Shown here: positions 1 through 8,032 of the stretch, one piece after another | How the letters are laid out: each line of letters starts with the position of its first letter | Position numbering within the stretch: position 1 is the stretch's first letter | NCBI GenBank assembly: GCA_030674185.1 | Contig: JAPXFY010002594.1 | Location: 1 to 26,282, forward strand | Reading direction: 5' to 3' | DNA: 26,282 nt | Source of the DNA: Monoplex corrugatus | Taxonomy: Eukaryota; Mollusca; Gastropoda; Littorinimorpha; Ranellidae | Program-made: the position numbers and the translations under genes | Notes under the pieces: generated by a model | What the model was told of the DNA's origin: nothing | The model's input: the letters and a program-made list of their open reading frames with translations, nothing else | The model's database searches: none

Positions 1-56
1 CAGACACTCATCACGTGACGGTCACTGTCGTCAATTGCCAACAACAGGTCTCCATG
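1..56 (-). CDS. EML: EML/EMAP-like exon F (partial, cut by window edge)
   Basis: Minus-strand exon starting after the acceptor TGTCTTTTCAAAAG and running off the window start: 18 codons plus 2 nt. The peptide HGDLLLAIDDSDRHVMSV(W) matches the family blade LCAVDDSN-DHVLSVWDW. It joins exon E in phase 0 (SFSDGD-HGDLLLAIDDS), where the family has FSKxxGGxxLCAxDDS. The next blades and the second propeller should lie before position 1 on the minus strand. The intron from exon E is 1,617 bp and contains the CAC/CAT array and the 11-bp array. Confidence 0.88.
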
Positions 57-83
57 CTTTTGAAAAGACACAGCGAATTCAGA

Positions 84-160
84 GTACTGACAACAACAAC
101 AACGGCAACGACAACAACAACAACATTGACAACAACAACAACGACAACAACAAGGCCAAT
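84..160. repeat. CAA/CGACAA simple repeat
   Basis: Interrupted CAA trinucleotide tract with GAC insertions, 30 bases upstream of the exon F acceptor on the minus strand. From 161 to 238 no feature is seen. Confidence 0.85.
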
Positions 161-238
161 ATTAATACAAGCCGATCTGTTTATAGTCTAGCTGACTACC
201 AGACTTATGATTTCAGTTACGATCATTTTGGATCTCAT

Positions 239-313
239 CCATCACATGGCGTCAATGGCGTGTGTACGTGCAGAATTTATATCTGATGGCGGAAATGTTG
301 TCTTGAGAAACTG
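239..313. repeat. Dispersed repeat copy 1
   Basis: CACATGGCGTC...GTCTTGAGAAACTG here matches the layout of 7165-7239 (CACATGGCATC...GTCTTGAGAAACTG), with about 50 diverged bases between the anchors. On the complement it opens CAGTTTCTCAAGAC, a motif I recall from interspersed repeats in marine snail sequences. Confidence 0.4.
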
Positions 314-355
314 AAACTGAAACTGACACTGACATTGACACTGAAACTGACAATA
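302..355. repeat. GAAACT/GACACT hexamer repeat
   Basis: Imperfect 6-bp repeat (TGAAAC/TGACAC/TGACAT) leading into the 11-bp array. Confidence 0.8.
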
Positions 356-360
356 ACTGC

Positions 361-896
361 GGGGTTATACCAGGGCTATACTGGGGTTATATCAGGGTTA
401 TATCAGGGTTATACCAGGGCTATACTGGGGTTATATCAGGGTTATATCAGGGTTATATCAGGGTTATACCGGGGTTATATATCAGGGTTATATCAGGGTT
501 ATACCGGGGTTATATCAGGGTTATATCAGGGTTATACCGGGGTTATATCAGGGTTATATCAGGGTTATATCAGGGTTATATCAGGGTTATATCAGGGCTA
601 TATCAGGGTTATATCAGGGTTATATCAGGGCTATATCAAGGTTATATCAAGGTTATATCAGGGTTATATCAGGGCTATATCAGGGCTATATCAGGGTTAT
701 ATCAGGGTTATATCAGGGTTATATCAGGGTTATATCAGGGCTATATCAGGGTTATATCAGGGTTATATCAGGGTTATACCAGGGCTATACCAGGGTTATA
801 TCAGGGTAAGGGTTATATCAGGGTAAGGGCTATATCAGGGCTATATCAGGGCTATATCAGGGCTATATCAGGGTTATATCAGGGCTATATCAGGGC
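361..896. repeat. 11-bp minisatellite (GGGTTATATCA)n
   Basis: About 48 copies of an 11-bp unit, GGGTTATATCA, with variants GGGCTATATCA, GGGTTATACCA and a 12-bp GGGG form. Because 11 is not a multiple of 3 and the unit has no stop, a 163-residue open frame with an 11-residue period (GLYQGYIRVIS) results. This is an artefact, not a gene. Each unit contains AGGGTTA, a permuted metazoan telomere motif. Confidence 0.95.
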
Positions 897-898
897 TA

Positions 899-1012
899 CA
901 AAACAACAACATTACCACCATCAAAAAGAAGAAGAGGAACAACAACAACAACAACAACAACAACAATAAAGCAACAGAAAAACAACTAAACACCAACAAC
1001 TAGGACAACAAA
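899..1012. repeat. CAA-rich simple sequence
   Basis: A-rich sequence with a (CAA)n run around 942-966, bridging the 11-bp and CAC/CAT arrays. Confidence 0.7.
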
Positions 1013-1015
1013 GGG

Positions 1016-1617
1016 TGCACCACCATCACCACCAGCACCAGCACCATCATCATCACCACCACCACCATCATCATCACCACACCACCACCATCACCACCAC
1101 CAGCACCACCATGATCACCACCACCACACCATCATCATCATCACCACCACCACCATCATCACCACCACCACCATCATCACACCATCATCATCACCACCAT
1201 CACCACCACCATCATCATCACCACCATCACCACCACCATCATCACACCACCATCATCATTACCACATCATCATTACCACATCATCATCCCCCATCACCAC
1301 CACCATCATCACCACCACCATCATCACCACTACCATCATCACCACCATCATAACCACCACCATCATCACCACTACCATCATCACCACCACCATCATCACC
1401 ACTACCATCATCCTCACCACCATCATCACCACTACCATCACCACCACCACCATCATCACCACTACCATCATCACCACCACCATCATCACCACTACCATCA
1501 TCACCACCACCATCATCACCACTACCATCATCACCACCTCCATCATCACCACCATCATCACCACTACCATCATCACCACTACCATCATCACCACCACCAT
1601 CATCACCACTACCACCG
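1016..1617. repeat. CAC/CAT trinucleotide array with 30-bp super-repeat
   Basis: Compound (CAC)n/(CAT)n tract. From about 1335 to 1615 it settles into a 30-bp unit alternating CACCACCACCATCAT and CACCACTACCATCAT. Its open frames (poly-His on plus, MVVV or DDGG on minus) have no gene context and are treated as repeat artefacts. Confidence 0.92.
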
Positions 1618-1673
1618 TTAACAGTCGGTGTGTAAGATACCAAATGGTTACACCAAAATAAGACAACTCTTAC

Positions 1674-1778
1674 ATCTCCGTCGGAAAAGGAGAGACAGGA
1701 GACGCCTTTTTGAAACACACCGATACCAATCACAGCGTATGTACTCAGCTTGAGGGCGTCCCACACGCGTACGTGAGC
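1674..1778 (-). CDS. EML: EML/EMAP-like exon E (WD/TAPE blade)
   Basis: Minus-strand exon of 105 nt, exactly 35 codons, phase 0 at both ends. The acceptor is (TG)n-TTTACAG and the donor is GTAAGA. It encodes AHVRVWDALKLSTYAVIGIG, then VFQKGVSCLSFSDGD. These match the family segment HVRVWDSVTLSTL-x-IIGLG-x-FERGVGCL-x-FSK, including the WD dipeptide. The upstream (TG)n tract runs about 180 bases almost to the acceptor. The donor side meets the CAC/CAT array after about 55 bases. Open frames through the TG repeats continue into this exon only because the repeat lacks stops; the exon edge is set by the AG and by homology. Confidence 0.93.
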
Positions 1779-1782
1779 CTGT

Positions 1783-1783
<1 letters not shown>

Positions 1784-1829
<46 letters not shown>

Positions 1830-1870
1830 CGCACACACATGCACACACACACATACACACACGTGCGCGA

Positions 1871-1964
<94 letters not shown>
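1784..1964. repeat. (CA)n microsatellite at the exon E acceptor
   Basis: Long CA tract with GCG/TGCA interruptions at 1827-1877. On the sense (minus) strand it is (TG)n running to within three bases of TTTACAG, so it is the pyrimidine-tract region of the exon E acceptor. Confidence 0.95.
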
Positions 1965-1966
<2 letters not shown>

Positions 1967-2065
1967 CTATATAATCTTTCGATTTTCTTTTAAATGCATT
2001 TTTGACAAAGCGCAAATACAAACACAAACACAAGACAATAACAACAAAAACCCAGTAACAATTAC

Positions 2066-2599
2066 GACATAAAAGCCATATGAAGATTTGCTGGCCTTGG
2101 TGAAGAAAAGACAACTACGATGACATAAAAGCCATAAGATTTGCTGGCCTTGGTGAAGAAAAGACAACTACGATGACATAAAAGCCATAAGATTTGCTGG
2201 CCTTGGTGAAGAAAAGACAACTACGATGACATAAAAGCCATAAGATCTGCTGGTCTAGGTGAAGAAAAGACAACTACGATGACATAAAAGCCAGAAGATT
2301 TGCTGGCCTTGGTGAAGAAAAGACAACTGCGATGACATAAAAGCCATAAGATTTGCTGGCCTTGGTGAAGAAAAGACAACTACGATGACATAAAAGCCAT
2401 AAGATTTGCTGGTCTAGGTGAAGAAAAGACAACTACGATGACATAAAAGCCATAAGATTTGCTGGCCTTGGTGAAGAAAAGACAACTACGATGACATAAA
2501 AGCCATAAGATTTGCTGGCCTTGGTGAAGAAAAGACAACTACGATGACATAAAAGCCATATGAAGATTTGCTGGCCTTGGTGAAGAAAAGACAACTACC
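2066..2599. repeat. 53-bp minisatellite, 10 copies
   Basis: Ten near-identical units containing GACATAAAAGCCATAAGATT and GAAGAAAAGACAACTACGAT. The first and last units carry a 3-bp insertion (CCATATGAAGATT). Unit variants (GGTCTAGG for GGCCTTGG) occur twice, in the fourth and seventh units. It lies between exons D and E. Confidence 0.95.
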
Positions 2600-2668
2600 A
2601 TAGTGTGGCCATGTAACAAGATCCAATGACCTTGCTGTATCAATCCTCCAGGGAATTGGTAAGGGAGG

Positions 2669-2670
<2 letters not shown>

Positions 2671-2710
<40 letters not shown>

Positions 2711-2870
2711 CACACACACACACACGCACACACACACACACACACAACACACACTCACACACACCATCTCCACCACCACCACCACCATCATCATCACTCC
2801 ATCACCGTCATAATCACCACCATCACCATCATCGTCGTCGTCGTCACCATCATCACTGTCATAGAAATAG
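2671..2870. repeat. CA tract followed by CACCAT/CGT trinucleotides
   Basis: (CA)n to about 2763, then CACCAC/CATCAT and a short CGTCGTCGTCGT run, ending 11 bases downstream (minus sense) of the exon D donor. Confidence 0.9.
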
Positions 2871-2886
2871 TTGTACACAGACTTAC

Positions 2887-2956
2887 CGCTCCCTCCGGTG
2901 ACCGGCCGCTGACCTGGCCAGAGGCGATGTAGGGATAATGTGGATGTAGCGCCAGA
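2887..2956 (-). CDS. EML: EML/EMAP-like exon D (first WD/TAPE blade)
   Basis: Minus-strand exon of 70 nt (1 nt, 23 codons) with acceptor TATGTTCCAG and donor GTAAGT, ending in phase 0. The peptide LALHPHYPYIASGQVSG followed by RSPEGA matches the family blade sequence CLAVHP-x(5)-ATGQVAG and the short variable loop before HVRVWD. The gap to exon E is closed exactly: EGA-AHVRVWD. The 53-bp array starts about 290 bases downstream of its donor, after CA and CACCAT tracts. The intron from exon C is 3,364 bp and holds a SINE, the 57-bp array, CA tracts, the extra HELP-exon copies and a LINE fragment. Confidence 0.9.
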
Positions 2957-3020
2957 CTGGAACATAGACGTACATTGACATGGACATCATGGCATCAAGA
3001 CTGGTTTCTGTACACACATT

Positions 3021-3290
3021 GCACTCTGTGCTACAGCGGATAAAGCTCCATGCTACGAAGCGAGATACCCGGGTTTAAATCCCGGCTGGACGAAGATTTC
3101 CTCCCCTCCCCCCCCCCCACACACATCTCTATCAGACTGTCAGTTGTGGTCTGGTTTCTAATCTTTGTGATGAACTGAGTCCGGTGTGCGGCGTGCAGTT
3201 AAAGCATGTTAAAGATGTCATGGCAACGAAAGAATTGTCCGTGGCAAAATTCTGTAGGGAAAAAACACTTTCGGAGCTAAAGAAAAGCAA
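3021..3290 (+). mobile_element. tRNA-derived SINE (plus strand)
   Basis: The head (3021-3092) is tRNA-like. An A-box-like GTGCTACAGCGGATAAAGC and a B-box-like GGGTTTAAATCCC are about 33 bases apart, but the acceptor stem does not pair. After a C-rich tract comes a body containing ATGGCAACGAAAGAATTGTC and GGCAAAATTCTGTAG. I recall this body from caenogastropod sequences, which supports a snail origin. The 3' end is approximate. It lies antisense to the EML gene in the intron between exons C and D. Confidence 0.62.
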
Positions 3291-3299
3291 GGCACAAAG

Positions 3300-3473
3300 A
3301 TGACAGACGGAAAAAAGTGTCGTCGTGTTAAGGCCAGATTATTGCCCCCGGCCCAACAGCCCGTGCTAACGTGGAAAAATCCTATAGTGACAATATATAT
3401 ATATATATATATATAACATATATACAAATAAATATAAAGGTAAATAGAAATAATAAAACAAAAAAAGTTGTGA
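3300..3473. repeat. AT-rich spacer with (TA)n
   Basis: Mostly unique intron sequence containing a (TA)n tract at about 3391-3413. Nothing else is recognised. Confidence 0.7.
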
Positions 3474-4503
3474 CCATACAATCCATAGTACTGGTAGAGA
3501 CAACAGACATGCCACTACACCTTTGTGACCATACAAGTCCATGGTAGTGATAGACAGACAAGACAGCCTACTACACTGTTGTGACCATACAAGTCCATGG
3601 TAGCTGATATAGACAGACAAGACATGGCCCACTACACCTGTTGTGACCATACAAGTCCATGGTAGCTGATAGAGACAAGACACAGCCCACTACACCTGTT
3701 GATTAGACCATACAAGATGCCATGTGTGACATAAATCATGGTAGCAGAGACAAGACATGGCCCACTACACCTGTTGTGACCATACAAGTCCATGGTAGCT
3801 GATAGAGACAAGACACAGCCCACTACACCTGTTGTGACCATACAAGTCCATGGTAGCTGATAGACAGACAAGACACAGCCCACTATACCTGTTGTGACCA
3901 TACAAGTCCATGGTAGCTGATAGACATGACAAGACAGCCCACTACACCTGTTGTGACAATACAAGTCCATGGTAGCTGATAGACAAGACACAGCCCACTA
4001 CACCTGTTGTGACCATACAAGTCCATGGTAGCTGATAGACAAGACAGCCCACTACACCTGTTGTGACCATACAAGTGCATGGTAGCTGGTACAGACAAGA
4101 CACAGCCCACTACACCTGTTGTGACCATACAAGTGCATGGTAGCTGGTACAGACAAGACACAGCCCACTACACTTGTTGTGACCATACAAGTCCATGGTA
4201 GCTGACAGACAGACAAGACACAGCCCACTACACCTGTTGTGACCATACAAGTCCATGGTAGCTGGTATAGACAAGAACACACCCACTACACCTGTTGTGA
4301 CCATACAAGTCCATGGTAGCTGGTACAGACAAGACACAGCCCACTACACCTGTTGTGACCATACCAGTCCATGGTAGCTGGTATAGACAAGACACAACCC
4401 ACTACACATGTTGTGACCATACAAGTCCATGGTAGCTGATAGAGACAAGACACAGCCCACTACACCTGTTGTGACCATACCAGTCCATGGTAGCTGGTAG
4501 ACA
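3474..4503. repeat. About 57-bp minisatellite, roughly 18 copies
   Basis: Units of 54-61 bp containing CCCACTACACCTGTTGTGAC and CATACAAGTCCATGGTAGCT. Length differs mainly in the GATAGACAGACAAGACA segment. Sites such as CAAGTCC/CAAGTGC and CTGATAG/CTGGTAC vary in runs along the array. One unit near 3705-3745 is interrupted by non-repeat bases. Confidence 0.94.
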
Positions 4504-4638
4504 ATGGAAACAATGGTGCACTATGTGGCCTGACCATGTACCCAGCAAACAACAGATCAGGTGACAACCTCAGTGTTGTGCTGTGTGCTGTTTGTGGGTA
4601 CAAGACCACCACCCTGGTCACATCAACTCTTCCTGCTT

Positions 4639-4639
4639 T

Positions 4640-4689
<50 letters not shown>

Positions 4690-5203
4690 ACACAAATACA
4701 CACACACATACACACACACACACACACATACACACACACATACACACACACACACATACACACAAACACATACACACACACTCAAACACACACAGACACT
4801 TAAACACACACACAAACATACACACACACACACAAACACACAGACACGCAAACACACACACACTCAAACACACACTCAAACACACACATACACACACACA
4901 CACATACACATAAACACATACACACACACAGACACTCAAACACACACAAACACACACAGACACTTAAACACATACACTCACTCACTCACTCACACACACA
5001 CACACACACGCACACACACACACACACACATACACTCACAAACACACACACAAACACAGAAACACACACACAGAAACACACACACACACGCAAACACACA
5101 CAGCCACAAACACACACACAGAAAACACACACACAGAAACACACACAAACACACACACACACACACACACACAGACACACACACACACAGACACACACAC
5201 CAT
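4639..5203. repeat. Interrupted CA-rich microsatellite
   Basis: CA tract with frequent AAACA, ATACA, AGACA and CTCA interruptions. Its His/Thr frames on plus and Cys/Val frames on minus are artefacts. It ends about 25 bases downstream of the GTGAGT donor of the second HELP-exon copy. The spacer 4504-4638 holds nothing recognisable. Confidence 0.93.
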
Positions 5204-5230
5204 CACTTCCCCAACTCCCATCCAACTCAC

Positions 5231-5323
5231 CAGGTGATTGTGTCGATGTGCGCCGTGTAGCATTTCAGGGTGTGTGTCATTCTTTCATCCCAAACCACCA
5301 CGGCGACCCGGGGTAAACCCGTT
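5231..5323 (-). pseudogene. Second copy of the EML HELP-exon 3' half (relic or alternative exon)
   Basis: On the minus strand this stretch encodes GLPRVAVVVWDERMTHTLKC then YTAHIDTIT and ends TG|GTGAGT. It is colinear with exon C (VYFVAAVVVLYD...HYTAHTEEVT, TG|GTGAGT), including the splice phase and the following intron bases (GATGGTGT). The frame is open and the donor is intact. The 5' half of HELP (YGFRGRD) is missing and no convincing pyrimidine tract is seen. An AG at 5324-5325 would give a 93-nt exon in the same phases as exon C, but this acceptor is hypothetical. It could be a dead duplicate or a usable alternative exon. Confidence 0.6.
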
Positions 5324-5370
5324 CTCTCACCCACAGACACCATCACTCCTCCCCCACCCCACCCCACCCC

Positions 5371-5445
5371 CACCCTCTGTGTGTGAGCTGTGTAGTGCAT
5401 CTTGATGTCAGTCACCTATAACACTAAAACCACAACTTCTGTGGC
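5371..5445 (-). pseudogene. Third, degenerate copy of the EML HELP-exon 3' end
   Basis: On the minus strand ATEVVVLVL, a TAG stop, then VTDIKMHYTAHTQRV aligns residue for residue with exon C from VAAVVVLYD to HYTAHTEEV. The donor GTGAGT is replaced by a G/T-rich run, but the downstream intron motif TGATGGTGTCTGTG (5333-5346) is shared with exon C. The in-frame TAG and lost donor mark it as a pseudo-exon. It shows that exon C and its flanking intron were duplicated more than once. Confidence 0.5.
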
Positions 5446-5592
5446 CTTTTTCGTCCATGGCGACGGTCGGCAGCGGAAAATTAGTTATCTTAAAACACAG
5501 CCACGCTCATGGCTAAAACAACCAATGCGCGATCAGCACGGTTTCTGACAACAACTACAGTAGTAGTATACTGTGGAGTCATCCACCGTGGG

Positions 5593-6248
5593 TCATTTGC
5601 GTCTTTGTCTAGCCTCTATAGCGCGCTTGACTGTATCCTCTTCATAGCTCTTTGCTCCCGCGAAAACAGCAGCTCTCCACCCCACTCGATCCTGAGCAAC
5701 CGTATCCCAGTTGGCAACATTGATAGAAAATTCTATCATGGACGTTTTACACTGGTCCCTGAAGCGAACGATACACGTGCCCTCAGACAGTTCCCCATAC
5801 AGTATCTGCTTGGGGATTCTGGAGTTATCCATGTGCGCAACGTGACCAAGCCACCTGAGACAGACGCCGAGACCGCAGGATGGGGTATAGTGACTGAATG
5901 CCAGCTCTTTTGAGCACTTGTGTATCTGGGACAATCTTGCCGTTTAATTTTAAAAAAGTTTCGTAAACACTTCATATGAAAACTATTTAACCTCCTCTCC
6001 TGACCAGCATGCGAGGTCCACGTCTCACTCCCGTAAAGGAGTGTTGAGAGGACGCATGTTTGGTAAATCAGAGTCTTGGTTTTTATCCTAAGCTTATCAT
6101 TTTCCCATGCTCTTTTCATAAGTTTCTTGAATGCGGCTGTAGCCTTTCCTATTCTGCTTGTCAATTCCTCATCCAAAGAGAGGGTCGATGTTATGGTGGA
6201 TCTCAAGTAAACAAACATATCTACTGTAAAACCACGACGGGCGACCAC
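5593..6248 (-). pseudogene. Decayed non-LTR retrotransposon ORF2 C-terminal fragment
   Basis: Minus-strand remnant in two frames. From 6248: VYLRSTITSTLSLDEELTSR, then RIGKATAAFKKL, LLYGSETWTSHAGQERRLNS and FHMKCLRNFFKIK. After a frameshift near 5935: LRWLGHVAHMDNSRIPKQIL, FRDQCKTSM, then NWDTVAQDR. These are the recognisable post-RT and C-terminal motifs of a LINE family common in invertebrates (ETW...RRL-x-SF-x-MRCLR; RWLGHV-x-RM-x-D-x-RIP; WE-x-LA-x-DR-x-WR). The RT core is absent, so this is a 5'-truncated, frameshifted relic. The clade (RTE-like or Jockey-like) is not resolved. It sits between exon C and its degenerate copies. Confidence 0.82.
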
Positions 6249-6263
6249 AAATTACACCAGCTG

Positions 6264-6279
6264 CCCCCCCCCCCCCCCC
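6264..6279. repeat. Poly-C run
   Basis: Homopolymer of about 16 C between the LINE fragment and the exon C donor region. Its length is probably unreliable in assembly. Confidence 0.85.
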
Positions 6280-6320
6280 AATAAACATATGCACAGACAC
6301 CATCATCCCCCACAACTCAC

Positions 6321-6473
6321 CAAGTGACCTCCTCTGTGTGTGCCGTGTAGTGTTTCTGGGTGCGAGTCTTCCTGTCGTACAGAACGACCACGGCAGCCAC
6401 AAAGTACACCAGTTCTCCCGTGTTGGGCAGAAACACCAGGTTCTGTTTGACGTCACGACCACGAAAACCGTAA
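6321..6473 (-). CDS. EML: EML/EMAP-like exon C (core HELP motif)
   Basis: Minus-strand exon of 153 nt (1 nt, 50 codons, 2 nt) between a GACGTCACAAG acceptor and a strong GTGAGT donor. It encodes YGFRGRDVKQNLVFLPNTGE, then LVYFVAAVVVLYD, a basic linker, and HYTAHTEEVT. These match the family signatures YGYRGRDCRSNLYLLPTGE, VYF-x-A-x-VVVLY and QRHYLGHTDDVKCLA in order and spacing. It is the most diagnostic exon in the window. The last two bases TG plus T of exon D make Cys, giving VTC-LALHP. In the full-length protein the HELP motif packs between propeller blades. Degenerate partial copies of this exon lie downstream at 5231-5323 and 5371-5445. A seven-copy 38-bp array lies about 50 bases upstream of the acceptor. 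Confidence 0.93.
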
Positions 6474-6526
6474 CTTGTGACGTCAAGGACAACAAAGCAT
6501 GGAGGACTTGTGTAACTGCTGGGTTT

Positions 6527-6798
6527 GGTTTGATCGTTTTGTTGTTGTGTTGGTTATAATTCCTGGTTTGATCGTTTTGTTGTTGTGTTGGTTATAATTC
6601 CTGGTTTGATCGTTTTGTTGTTGTGTTGGTTATAATTCCTGGTTTGATCGTTTTGTTGTTGTGTTGGTTATAATTCCTGGTTTGATCGTTTTGTTGTTGT
6701 GTTGGTTATAATTCCTGGTTTGATCGTTTTGTTGTTGTGTTGGTTATAATTCCTGGTTTGATCGTTTTGTTGTTGTGTTGGTTATAATTCCTGGTTTG
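6527..6798. repeat. 38-bp perfect tandem repeat, seven copies
   Basis: Seven copies, identical as read, of a 38-bp unit opening GGTTTGATCGTTTTGTTGTT and containing GGTTATAATTCCT, plus a partial eighth. It lies about 50 bases upstream of the exon C acceptor. On the sense strand each unit is A/C-rich and contains ATTATAACC. Absence of unit divergence implies very recent expansion or homogenisation. Confidence 0.97.
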
Positions 6799-7164
6799 TT
6801 TCTTTGTTTGTTTGTTGATTTACAGAGTCAATGCTCGTACGCTTTTTTCAGCCCCAAAAGAGGAAAAGTTGGATTACCTCTGTGGCAGTGGTAAGGACAC
6901 ACAAACAGAAAGACAAAGACACAAAACAAAGCAGACCTGTCTCTGGACAGAATTCACTATCTTGTCTGGAACAACACAAACTAAATAGAAACCTCTGAGG
7001 AATACAACGTTGTTTAAAATAACCATGTCGAGAATTGTTCTAATGATAGGCTGACACAATACCAGTATAAAAACATAGACCAGGTAAAACATAGTCTAGT
7101 TAGGACCTCAGCACCTGGCCAGCTCATGGGTTTACGTGCAGGCTTAAGGCTTGTGCCGTGATCA

Positions 7165-7239
7165 CTATACACATGGCATCTGTGACGTTAGTGCATATGG
7201 AATTCGTTCCGAGCGCGCAGACGTCGTCTTGAGAAACTG
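7165..7239. repeat. Dispersed repeat copy 2
   Basis: This is the second copy of the diverged interspersed repeat at 239-313. It contains GAATTCGTTCCGAGCGCGCA and ends GTCTTGAGAAACTGG. The rest of 6799-7540 is AT-balanced intron sequence in which I see nothing else. Confidence 0.4.
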
Positions 7240-7540
7240 GAACTGTCGAGGATTGGGGAGCAACAGGTGATCCTCCTTAACTGACTGCTGTGTGTCAAAG
7301 TTTGAATGGGAAGGTCCTTAAAGGCTCTGTCAATATTTTGATGGAAGGTTCTTATTCTCCAAAAGCAGGCGACAATCGCTTCCTTCTGTGAAGAACTCCT
7401 CAGACTGCCCCCTGGGACAGCAACAGGATTCTTGCGGTTGATATTACGTACCTGTATTCACTCTGCTTTGTAATACAGACCCTGGCTGTCGTTTTCTTTC
7501 TTAAGAGTAATCTTTCGTTTATTCATTTTGTTCCATAGAA

Positions 7541-7578
7541 TGTGTGTATGTGTGTGTTTGTTTGTTTGTTTGTGTGTG

Positions 7579-7643
<65 letters not shown>

Positions 7644-7853
7644 TGTGTGTGTGTGTTTGTGCATGTGTGTGTGTGTTTGTGCATGTGTGTGTGTGTTTGT
7701 GCATGTGTGTGTGTGTGTGTGTTTGTGCATGTGTGTGTGTGTGTTTGTGCATGTGTGTGTGTGTGTGTTTGTGCATGTGTGTGTGTGTGTGTGTTTGTGC
7801 ATGTGTGTGTGTGTGTGTGTGTTTGTGCATGTATTCGTTTGCTATTTCTTTTA
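7541..7853. repeat. (TG)n microsatellite with TTTGTGCATG super-repeat
   Basis: (TG)n to about 7660, then at least eight units of variable (TG)n closed by TTTGTGCATG, giving periods of about 20-30 bp. The spacer 7854-8032 contains a further short (GT)n and no recognised feature. Confidence 0.93.
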
Positions 7854-8032
7854 ACATCTACTGACATATGACGCTTGTAGACAATCGTGCACGTGTGTGT
7901 GTGTGTGTGTACATACGTGCAGCTGCGCACTGATGCATGTACATGATGAAAAGGAAGGGATGTCACTCGGATCAAATATTACTCAGCAAAACATCACCTG
8001 CCCCTTTCTCCACTACAATCGTTATCAACACT

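Noticed and set aside
335..826. A 163-codon frame with a perfect 11-residue period, resembling a repeat protein
   Set aside because: It is an 11-bp minisatellite without stops; the frame begins and ends with the array and has no gene signals.
1015..1353. Poly-histidine protein
   Set aside because: CAC/CAT simple repeat; no promoter, splice or domain support.
3021..3092. Functional tRNA gene on plus
   Set aside because: The acceptor stem ends (GCACTCT and CTGGACGA) do not pair and a SINE body follows.
5231..5415. A single 185-nt exon with acceptor TGTTATAG running through both extra HELP copies
   Set aside because: Its length is not a multiple of three and its start phase fits neither exon B nor exon C, so it would shift the frame.
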